12,352 bases of DNA from an uncultured beta proteobacterium (GTDB taxonomy: Bacteria > Pseudomonadota > Gammaproteobacteria > Burkholderiales > Burkholderiaceae_C). The position numbers were made by a program, and so were the translations under genes. The stretch is taken from assembly GCA_903886165.1 (NCBI GenBank), contig CAISLL010000206.1, forward strand, positions 1-12,352. Direction: 5' to 3'. A model generated the notes under the pieces. That model made no database searches. It had not been told where the DNA came from and worked only from the letters and a program-made list of their open reading frames with translations. Below are positions 7,385 through 12,352 of this stretch, in pieces (within the stretch, counting starts at the first letter, position 1; each line of letters begins with the position of its first letter).

Positions 7385-7437
7385 GCCTACAGACTTTTTC
7401 AAATATTGGGTTGCAGCTATACATTTAAGGGCTTCAC
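7385..7437 (+). repeat. Degenerate intergenic repeat, copy 3 (thrC-mobB gap)
   Basis: The 61-bp gap contains CAAATATTGGGTTGCAGCTA, then ACATTTAAGGGC. It resembles copy 2 (T-rich lead, AGCTAT centre, TTTAAGGGC tail) but has lost the clear palindrome. The AAGGG of its tail lies 9 bp before the mobB ATG and may serve as that gene's ribosome-binding site. Confidence 0.42.
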
Positions 7438-7440
7438 TGA

Positions 7441-7974
7441 ATGAAAGTGGTTGGATTCGCCGGCTTTTCCGGCTCGGGCAAGACCACTCTGGTGGAGCGG
7501 CTGATCCCAGCGCTGCGGCTCAAGGGCTTGCGCGTGTCGGTGGTGAAACACGCGCACCATCACTTTGACATTGACCACCCGGGCAAGGACACGCATCGAC
7601 ACCGCGAGGCAGGTGCTTTTGAAGTGGTGGTAGCGTCTGACAAACGTCTCGCGTTGATGCGCGAGTTCGAGGTGGCCAACCCTCCCTCTGTGCACCACCT
7701 TCTTGCCGAGCTGTACGAAGGCGTGGATTGGGTGTTGGTGGAGGGTTTCAAGGACTCTGATTTGCAAAAAATCGAGGTCTGGCGTGCGGCCTCCGGCAAA
7801 CCTGCCCGGTACCCTGACGACGATTTCATCATTGCCGTTGCGACCGACTCACCGGGCCAATTGCCCGCAAGCACGCAATTGCAGGTGCTTGACTTGAATG
7901 ACCCTGACGCGGTCGCCGACTGGTTGCTATCCCAAGGGCCACGCTTTGACTACAGTTTTGAGAATTACGCATGA
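7441..7974 (+). CDS. mobB: Molybdopterin-guanine dinucleotide biosynthesis adaptor MobB
   Basis: This 177-residue P-loop GTP-binding protein assists attachment of GMP to molybdenum cofactor; in E. coli MobB supports MobA but is not essential. The start MKVVGFAGFSGSGKTTLVER carries the Walker A (GFSGSGKTT, 8-16). Further family features are VVKHAHHHFDIDHPGKDTHR (34-53), the REAGA turn (55-59) and VLVEGFKD (97-104). An AAGGG 9 bp upstream, inside the degenerate repeat, is the likely ribosome site. The stop overlaps the moeA start in an ATGA (7971-7974), so the two are coupled. MobA, the transferase it serves, is not in the window. Confidence 0.93.
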   Translation: MKVVGFAGFSGSGKTTLVERLIPALRLKGLRVSVVKHAHHHFDIDHPGKDTHRHREAGAFEVVVASDKRLALMREFEVANPPSVHHLLAELYEGVDWVLVEGFKDSDLQKIEVWRAASGKPARYPDDDFIIAVATDSPGQLPASTQLQVLDLNDPDAVADWLLSQGPRFDYSFENYA

Positions 7975-9206
7975 GGTCTGACCGCCAGGCCCCCGCCATG
8001 AAGTCTTTGGACGATGCGCTTGCCCAATTGCTGACCCATGCCACGCCGCTGGGTGGGACGGAGCGGGTGGCCACCTTTGACGCTGATGGCCGGGTGTTGG
8101 TGCAGGATGTGGTGTCGGCCTTGCAGGTGCCACCGCATGACAACAGTTCCATGGACGGCTACGCGCTGCGCTGTGCCGACCTGGGTGCGCCTGACCTTGC
8201 ACTGCCAGTGTCGCAACGCATTGCTGCCGGCAGCACTGGTACCTCGTTGGTGGCCATGACGGTGGCGCGTATCTTTACCGGTGCCCCGATGCCGCACGGT
8301 GCTGATGCCGTGGTGATGCAGGAAGACTGCGAGGTGCAGCCCGATGGCAAGGTGTGCATCAGGGCGGTTCCCAAGCCAGGTCAGTGGATTCGCCGCGCCG
8401 GTGAAGATGTCACCCAGGGTGCTGTGGTGCTCTCAAAGGGTGAGCGTTTAACGCCTGCATCGCTAGGGCTTGCGGCCAGTATTGGCATGAGCCACTTGAC
8501 CGTCACGCGGCGTCCGAAGGTGGCGCTTTTCTCAACCGGCGACGAACTGGTGATGCCCGGCACGGTGGCACCGAATGACATGAAACCGGGCGCCATCTAC
8601 AACTCCAACCGGTTTTTTCTGAAAGCCTTGCTGTCCCGGCTGGGTTGTGAGGTGACTGACCTGGGCATCGTGCCGGACCGCCTTGCTGCCACCACGGATG
8701 CCCTGCGCGCGGCGGCCAGCGAGCACGACCTGATTTTGACCAGCGGCGGCGTGTCTGTGGGGGAAGAAGACCACATCAAGCCCGCCGTGCAAAGCCTGGG
8801 CCAGCTGGACTTGTGGCAACTTGCCATCAAGCCAGGCAAACCCTTTGCCTATGGAAGGGTGGCAGACGCTCACTTCATTGGCCTGCCGGGCAATCCGGTG
8901 TCGAGTTTTGTGACCTTTTTGCTGTTGGTGCGGCCATTCTTGCTCACGCTGCAAGGTGTGGTGGATGTTGCTTCAAATTCAATAGCTTTCCGTGCCGATT
9001 TCACTTGGGCCAGAGGCGATAAACGCCGTGAATTCCTGCGCGCCAGGCGCAACGCGGCGGGCGGCTTGGAGCTGTTCGAGAACCAGAGTTCGGGCGTTCT
9101 GACCTCGGTGGTGTGGGGTGATGGTTTGGTGGACAACCCGCCCGGCTGCACCATTGCACCGGGTGATGTGGTGCGTTTCATTCCCTTTTCGGAGTTGCTG
9201 GCATGA
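7971..9206 (+). CDS. moeA: Molybdopterin molybdenumtransferase MoeA
   Basis: MoeA (411 residues) inserts molybdate into adenylated molybdopterin, releasing AMP and yielding molybdenum cofactor. Conserved blocks in order are PPHDNSSMDGYA (54-65), FTGAPMPHGADAVVMQED (102-119), RRAGEDV (141-147), FSTGDELV (187-194), LTSGGVSVGEEDHI (256-269), IKPGKPFAYG (286-295) and GLPGNPVSS (304-312), covering the MoeA domains. The ATG at 7971 overlaps the mobB stop in an ATGA. A second ATG at 7998 (MKSLDDAL) is also plausible and would drop nine residues. Between the catalytic part and the C-terminal domain, residues 333-340 (VASNSIAF) are encoded by a piece that looks like the local intergenic repeat. The stop overlaps the moaD start. 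Confidence 0.96.
   Translation: MRSDRQAPAMKSLDDALAQLLTHATPLGGTERVATFDADGRVLVQDVVSALQVPPHDNSSMDGYALRCADLGAPDLALPVSQRIAAGSTGTSLVAMTVARIFTGAPMPHGADAVVMQEDCEVQPDGKVCIRAVPKPGQWIRRAGEDVTQGAVVLSKGERLTPASLGLAASIGMSHLTVTRRPKVALFSTGDELVMPGTVAPNDMKPGAIYNSNRFFLKALLSRLGCEVTDLGIVPDRLAATTDALRAAASEHDLILTSGGVSVGEEDHIKPAVQSLGQLDLWQLAIKPGKPFAYGRVADAHFIGLPGNPVSSFVTFLLLVRPFLLTLQGVVDVASNSIAFRADFTWARGDKRREFLRARRNAAGGLELFENQSSGVLTSVVWGDGLVDNPPGCTIAPGDVVRFIPFSELLA
8970..8990 (+). repeat. Repeat-like fragment inside moeA
   Basis: The stretch TTCAAATTCAATAGCTTTC, within moeA codons 334-340, breaks the GC-rich coding pattern. It matches the T-rich lead and ATAGCT core of the intergenic repeats at 4546-4590 and 7385-7437. 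It keeps the frame and sits at a surface-type junction before the C-terminal MoeA domain. The match is short, so chance cannot be excluded. Confidence 0.35.
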
Positions 9207-9454
9207 AAGTCACGGTGAAATATTTTGCCTCCATCCGGGAGACCATTGGCGCAGGTAGCGAGCAGCATGACACTTCGGCAACCACGCTGGCGGCTCTGCG
9301 TGACGAACTGCTTGCCTTGGGCGGTGCACATGCAGAAAGTCTGGCGCGGGACAAGCCGTTGCGTCTGGCGCTCAACCAGGTCATGTGTGACGAGTCTGCT
9401 GCGCTGATTGAAGGCGCCGAAGTGGCCTTTTTCCCGCCAGTCACTGGCGGCTGA
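9203..9454 (+). CDS. moaD: Molybdopterin synthase sulfur-carrier subunit MoaD
   Basis: This 83-residue ubiquitin-like protein carries the sulfur that MoaE transfers into precursor Z (cyclic pyranopterin monophosphate). The decisive feature is the C-terminal FFPPVTGG ending in Gly-Gly, the residues that become adenylated and thiocarboxylated. The N-terminal MKVTVKYFASIRETIG is the usual first strand and loop. CGGAG eight bases before the ATG is a good ribosome site, and the start overlaps the moeA stop in an ATGA. MoeB, which would activate it, is not in the window. Confidence 0.95.
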   Translation: MKVTVKYFASIRETIGAGSEQHDTSATTLAALRDELLALGGAHAESLARDKPLRLALNQVMCDESAALIEGAEVAFFPPVTGG

Positions 9455-9458
9455 ATCA

Positions 9459-9508
9459 CTTCTTAATTTGTAGCTACATATGCAATAAGAATAAGGTCTA
9501 AAAGTCAA
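9459..9508 (+). repeat. Degenerate intergenic repeat, copy 4 (moaD-moaE gap)
   Basis: The gap reads TTAATTTGTAGCTACATATG, then AATAAGGTCTAAAAGTCAATT. The TTTG(A)TAGCT lead and AATAAGGTCTAAA tail match the other copies. GTAGCTAC is itself palindromic. Copies 2 to 4 all sit in gaps between same-strand genes that are probably co-transcribed. Confidence 0.45.
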
Positions 9509-9512
9509 TTTC

Positions 9513-9998
9513 ATGCAAAAATATCCGCGTGTATCGATCCAGACTTCAGATTTCAACGTTGCAGAAGAGATAGCCGCGTTGCGCGCCCAGGATCCGCGCG
9601 TAGGTGCCGTGTGCAGCTTTGTTGGCACCGTGCGTGACCAGACCGCCGGTGAGCCTGGTCGCATCCGCAGCATGGAGCTGGAGCACTACCCCGGCATGAC
9701 CGAAAAATCCATCGAGGCCATGGTGGATGCAGCGCATGCCAAATTTGACATTTTTGGCGCCCGCGTCATCCACCGGGTTGGCCTGCTGCAGCCGCTCGAC
9801 CAGATTGTCATGGTGGCGGTGATATCGGCGCATCGGGGTGAGAGTTTTCAGGCCTGCGAGTTCTTGATGGACTACCTGAAAACCCAGGCGCCGTTCTGGA
9901 AGAAAGAGCAAACGCCTGAGGGTGCCCGCTGGGTCGATGCCCGCGTCAGTGACGATGCTGCCCTGGCCAAGTGGGGCATTGCTGCCAGCAATGGGTGA
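9513..9998 (+). CDS. moaE: Molybdopterin synthase catalytic subunit MoaE
   Basis: MoaE (161 residues) dimerises and binds two MoaD, using their thiocarboxylates to put two sulfurs into precursor Z and form molybdopterin. Family motifs: FVGTVRD (36-42), LEHYPGMTEK (56-65), IHRVGLL (86-92), ISAHRGESFQACEFLMDYLK (104-123) and APFWKKE (126-132). Lys123 and Lys130 align with the active-site Lys119 and Lys126 of E. coli MoaE by motif and spacing. It is separated from moaD by 58 bp of repeat, unlike the tightly overlapping mobB-moeA-moaD set, and has a weak ribosome site. No terminator is evident after it; the next 585 bp hold only gene debris. Confidence 0.96.
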   Translation: MQKYPRVSIQTSDFNVAEEIAALRAQDPRVGAVCSFVGTVRDQTAGEPGRIRSMELEHYPGMTEKSIEAMVDAAHAKFDIFGARVIHRVGLLQPLDQIVMVAVISAHRGESFQACEFLMDYLKTQAPFWKKEQTPEGARWVDARVSDDAALAKWGIAASNG

Positions 9999-10263
9999 AT
10001 CAGGGGTGGAGGCTAACGCAACACGCCGGTTGCCTCGGAACGGATAGCGTGTCTTGGTCGATGTTGCGGTCGGCAAAAAAGTGTTTGCAAGTGTGGATGT
10101 TTTCAGTCTGCCCGGGTAACATTCAAACACAGGGTGCCATAAAAATTGTCATTGCGGGATCGGTCATGCCCCAAAGAACCCGCCGGATAGCGAACGATCC
10201 CTCCATGCATCCAGTTAACCAGCGCCAGCCTTTGTCGGTTCTGAATCCGGGACACCACCCGTC
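9999..10263. other. Non-coding stretch after moaE
   Basis: I see no convincing gene here. It holds only short frames without recognisable similarity and a few weak inverted repeats, such as GCAAC/GTTGC near 10018-10033. With the PAS remnant and the following 108 bp (10476-10583, also empty), it forms a 585-bp gap that looks like decayed sequence. Confidence 0.5.
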
Positions 10264-10475
10264 GACTCACAGTATGCGCGCAGCCTGATCGAAGCCAGCC
10301 TTGACCCGCTGGTGATAATCAATGCAGAAGGCAAGATCACCGACGTCAAGTGACCGGGGTTATGCGGACCGGATTGGTAGGCAGTGACTTTGCTGACTAC
10401 TTCACTGACCCGGCGCAGGCGCGCAAAGGCTACCGACAAGTGTTTGCCAATGGCTTCGTGACCGACTACCCGCTG
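10264..10475 (+). pseudogene. PAS domain remnant (broken sensor-protein gene)
   Basis: Two reading-frame pieces together rebuild most of one PAS domain. The first (10264-10350) reads DSQYARSLIEASLDPLVIIN, then AEGKITDVK, and hits TGA at 10351. In a different frame the second (10350-10475) reads VTGVMRTGLVGSDFADYF, then TDPAQARKGYRQVFANGF, then VTDYPL. In intact PAS sensor proteins of this type, DVN is followed by several residues before VTG, so a few codons and the frame have been lost. Upstream, the first frame is closed by TAA at 10216. Downstream, the second loses PAS similarity at about 10476 and ends at TGA 10536-10538. No start codon, kinase or GGDEF output domain is present. This is a decayed fragment of a sensory histidine kinase or diguanylate cyclase, not a working gene. 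Confidence 0.72.
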
Positions 10476-10583
10476 GCGTGTTGCTTCGCCTTATCTTGCG
10501 TCTGCACTGCCTGCGGCTTCGCGCCAGAACACAAATGATTTGGGATCGGAATAAGGTGTCGCACCGCCACACGACGCACCGTC

Positions 10584-11150
10584 TCAATTCAGGTAGGCAG
10601 GGGGTGCTGCAGACGCAAAATTGTCTAGTGCGTCTGGGGTCAACTTGGTGATATCTGGCGCCGTGCTCAGATTCCACTGCGTTGCTGTCAGCGTGGATTC
10701 GAGCAGGTGCAGCAGGCTGTGAAACACCGGTTGGGCCATGGTCACTGAAAAGCTGCGCGCAGGGTTGACACCATCTGCTGCCTCCTCAAAGCCCAGGCGC
10801 AATTGCCCTGCTTGCAAGGGCGTCATGTGGACTGAACTGATCAGCAGGGGGTTGCCACCCAGCGGGAGCACAGGGGAATTGCTTTCGAACGGCTTGGAAA
10901 AATCGGCCAAGGCGAGTGCTTCTTGCTTCTTGAAGTTGGCTAAGGCATGCGGTTTGGTACTGTCGTGGCTGGCAGGCTGAGGTTGCCGGTTTACCAGTTC
11001 AGTGGTGATCTGGACCAGATTGGGCAGTAACCCCTTCATCATTCGGCGCGTCAGCCACACACGGAGTTCCTCGTTTTCAGTGGTGTTCAGGCGCAACAAA
11101 ATTCGGTCCTGATGCGGCTGGTAAGTGGCCTGAAGCTGGTGAAGGATCAT
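10584..11150 (-). CDS. Protein of unknown function, divergent from clpB
   Basis: This is a 188-residue soluble protein that I do not recognise. It has no signal peptide, membrane helix, nucleotide-binding motif or cysteine. The N-terminal third (MILHQLQATYQPHQDRILLR, then ENEELRVWLTRRMMKGLLP) looks like strand, strand, then amphipathic helix with an Arg/Lys patch. The middle (55-85) is polar and probably flexible. The last third has PVFHSLLHLLESTL (about 141-154), an apparent helix. The ATG at 11150 has no clear Shine-Dalgarno. Codon use looks like that of the neighbours, which argues for a real gene. It shares an 87-bp divergent control region with clpB and so might respond to the same stress, which is only inference. 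Downstream is the PAS debris. Confidence 0.7.
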   Translation of the reverse strand: MILHQLQATYQPHQDRILLRLNTTENEELRVWLTRRMMKGLLPNLVQITTELVNRQPQPASHDSTKPHALANFKKQEALALADFSKPFESNSPVLPLGGNPLLISSVHMTPLQAGQLRLGFEEAADGVNPARSFSVTMAQPVFHSLLHLLESTLTATQWNLSTAPDITKLTPDALDNFASAAPPAYLN

Positions 11151-11181
11151 GGCCGGATTTTAGTTAGACACTGCCCGCACA

Positions 11182-11206
11182 CTTGAAAGTACCGCAATTG
11201 GCCCAA
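11182..11206 (+). promoter_or_regulatory. Candidate sigma-32 heat-shock promoter of clpB
   Basis: CTTGAAA at 11182-11188 is a perfect match to the sigma-32 -35 consensus. After a 12-bp spacer, GCCCAA (11201-11206) matches four of six bases of the -10 core CCCCAT. Placement 32 bp before the clpB start fits, since clpB is a classic RpoH-regulated gene. The -10 match is imperfect. Confidence 0.55.
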
Positions 11207-11219
11207 GCTTCAGGCCAAT
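11197..11219 (+). promoter_or_regulatory. Inverted repeat at the clpB promoter or leader
   Basis: ATTGGCC (11197-11203) and GGCCAAT (11213-11219) form a perfect 7-bp inverted repeat with a 9-nt spacer centred near AAGCTT. It overlaps the candidate -10 box and the expected transcription start. It could be an operator, or a small hairpin at the 5' end of the mRNA 12 bp before the AAGGGG ribosome site. It is not the CIRCE sequence bound by HrcA. Confidence 0.4.
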
Positions 11220-11237
11220 CAAACCAAGGGGATGTTC

Positions 11238-12352
11238 ATGCGTGCAGACAAATTCACGACGAAATTTCAGGAAGCCCTGGCCGATGCCCAGTCGCTGGCG
11301 CTGGGGCAGGATCACGCCTACATTGAGCCGGCCCACATGCTGGTGGCCATGCTCAAGCAAGACGATGGGCCAAAGGCCCTGTTGCAGCGCGCCGGCGTGA
11401 ATGTTGCCGGGCTGTTGTCCGGCGCGGAAGCTGCCCTCAAAAAGCTCCCTCAAGTCACCGGGCAAGATCAGGTGCAGGTTGGGCGTGACATGGTCTCGTT
11501 GCTTCAAGCGGCTGAGAAGGAGTCGATCAAGCGTGGTGACAGTTTTATTGCGGGTGAGTTGTTTTTGCTGGCCCTGACCGACAGCAAGGCAGACATGGGT
11601 AACCTGGTGCGTGCCAATGGCCTCACGCGCAAGAGCCTGGAATCGGCGATAGACGCGGTGCGCGGTGGTCAGAATGTGGACAGCGCCGATGCTGAAGACC
11701 AGCGCGAGTCACTCAAGAAGTACTGCATCGACCTGACCGAGCGTGCCCGCCTGGGCAAACTCGACCCGGTGATTGGCCGTGACGATGAAATCCGCCGTGC
11801 CATCCAGGTGCTGCAGCGCCGTACCAAAAACAACCCGGTCCTGATTGGTGAACCCGGTGTCGGCAAGACCGCCATTGTGGAAGGCTTGGCGCAGCGCATT
11901 GTGGCCGGTGAAGTGCCTGAGTCGCTGAAGGGTAAACGGGTGTTGAGTCTGGACATGGCCTCGCTGCTGGCGGGCGCCAAGTTCCGGGGCGAGTTTGAAG
12001 AGCGGCTGAAAAACGTGCTGAAAGACCTGGCCAAGGACGAAGGCCAGACCATCGTCTTCATTGACGAGTTGCACACCATGGTGGGCGCCGGCAAGGCCGA
12101 GGGCGCCATGGATGCCGGCAACATGCTTAAGCCCGCGCTGGCGCGTGGGGAGTTGCACTGCGTGGGTGCCACCACGCTCGACGAGCTGCTGTCCTATACC
12201 CACGAACACGCAGGTCCGGCATCCCCTCTGATTTCCGATTTTGTCGCCGCTTACTTCGACAATTGCGACCCCGACGAACTGCAGGCCCGCGGGTCCAACA
12301 CACTCTTTGCGATTGCCAATGCGCACTGGCGCCTGCTGGATGCTCCGCGCCC
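11238..12352 (+). CDS. clpB: ClpB disaggregase N-terminal part, joined in frame to foreign sequence
   Basis: ClpB is the AAA+ chaperone that, with DnaK, pulls proteins out of aggregates. The ATG at 11238 follows AAGGGG by six bases; an ATG at 11232 in the same frame is too close to that site. Residues 1-143 are the double Clp N-domain (FTTKFQEALADAQ, EPAHMLVAML). NBD1 follows, with LDPVIGRDDEIRRAIQVLQR (175-194), Walker A GEPGVGKT (204-211), pore loop GAKFRGEFEERLK (246-258, Phe249 where E. coli has Tyr) and Walker B VFIDE (273-277). ClpB similarity holds through VGATTLDE (309-316). Then the expected YRKYIEKDAALERRF (with the arginine finger), middle domain and NBD2 are missing. The frame stays open into unrelated sequence to the window edge. 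The true family length is about 860 residues; only about 316 are here. As joined, the product could not be a working ClpB. Confidence 0.88.
   Translation, partial: MRADKFTTKFQEALADAQSLALGQDHAYIEPAHMLVAMLKQDDGPKALLQRAGVNVAGLLSGAEAALKKLPQVTGQDQVQVGRDMVSLLQAAEKESIKRGDSFIAGELFLLALTDSKADMGNLVRANGLTRKSLESAIDAVRGGQNVDSADAEDQRESLKKYCIDLTERARLGKLDPVIGRDDEIRRAIQVLQRRTKNNPVLIGEPGVGKTAIVEGLAQRIVAGEVPESLKGKRVLSLDMASLLAGAKFRGEFEERLKNVLKDLAKDEGQTIVFIDELHTMVGAGKAEGAMDAGNMLKPALARGELHCVGATTLDELLSYTHEHAGPASPLISDFVAAYFDNCDPDELQARGSNTLFAIANAHWRLLDAPR
12186..12352 (+). other. Segment resembling the N-terminus of NAD-glutamate dehydrogenase (GdhB/GDH2 type)
   Basis: After the ClpB part, the same frame encodes LLSYTHEHAGPASPLISDFV, then AAYFDNCDPDELQARGSN, then TLFAIANAHWRLLDAPR, and runs off the window. 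This pattern (F..aYf....pdeL..r....L...A.aHWrl...R) is what I know from the N-terminal region of the very large (about 1600-residue) bacterial NAD-dependent glutamate dehydrogenases, which oxidise glutamate to 2-oxoglutarate. Only about 56 residues are visible, with no catalytic motif, so identity rests on pattern memory. It has no start codon of its own here. Base composition is similar to the rest of the window, so it probably comes from the same or a related genome. Confidence 0.6.

Noticed and set aside
7380..7440. Molybdenum-cofactor riboswitch before mobB
   Set aside because: The gap is only 61 bp, too short for the moco motif, and is explained by the degenerate repeat.
10081..10130. 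Terminator or structured RNA formed by GTGTTTG...CAAACAC
   Set aside because: The 7-bp arms are 36 nt apart, the inner pairing is interrupted by an uneven bulge, and no T-run follows; probably chance.
11197..11219. CIRCE element (HrcA operator) before clpB
   Set aside because: The spacer is 9 nt as in CIRCE, but the arms ATTGGCC/GGCCAAT do not resemble TTAGCACTC/GAGTGCTAA.
11238..12352. A genuine new ClpB-GDH fusion protein with a novel function
   Set aside because: The join removes the arginine finger, middle domain and NBD2 of ClpB, and lies at the window edge; an assembly or recombination artefact is the simpler reading until reads show otherwise.

Overview
The window looks like a chromosomal housekeeping region of a betaproteobacterium, most likely a Comamonadaceae member of the Rhodoferax/Polaromonas type. 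This rests on the protein sequences, the GC-rich codon use, the gene order as I recall it (dnaB, PIN-PhoH gene, bcp, Mth938-like gene, alanine-type aminotransferase, hom, thrC, mobB, moeA, moaD, moaE, clpB), and short AT-rich 'TTTGATAGCT...' repeats in several gaps. The genus is inference; no search was run.

Layout. At 1-276 is the 3' end of dnaB (+). It converges on a minus-strand block: a PIN-PhoH NTPase (325-1992), the peroxiredoxin bcp (2175-2660), a possible 46-codon ORF (2699-2839) and an Mth938-like protein (2836-3207). A divergent gap of about 100 bp leads to a plus-strand block. First come an AlaA-type aminotransferase (3312-4538, TTG start), homoserine dehydrogenase hom (4610-5950) and threonine synthase thrC (5952-7379). 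Then come the molybdenum-cofactor genes mobB, moeA, moaD (7441-9454, joined by ATGA overlaps) and moaE (9513-9998). A gap of about 585 bp without an intact gene follows and holds the broken remains of a PAS domain. Next are a minus-strand gene of unknown function (10584-11150) and, divergent from it, clpB (11238 onward) behind a sigma-32-like promoter.

How the genes work together. Hom and ThrC catalyse the first and last steps of the homoserine-to-threonine branch (homoserine kinase is not here). The preceding aminotransferase adds an amino-acid metabolism step. MoaD and MoaE form molybdopterin synthase, MoeA inserts molybdenum, and MobB assists the dinucleotide form of the cofactor.

Most notable anomaly: the clpB reading frame stops resembling ClpB at about 12180-12186, inside the first ATPase domain. 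It continues in the same frame into a segment that resembles the N-terminus of the large NAD-dependent glutamate dehydrogenase. This is either an assembly chimera at a contig end or a real rearrangement. Other points are the PAS pseudogene, a repeat-like piece inside moeA, and paired inverted repeats after bcp and before clpB. I found no CRISPR array, tRNA, rRNA, transposase or convincing new defence system.
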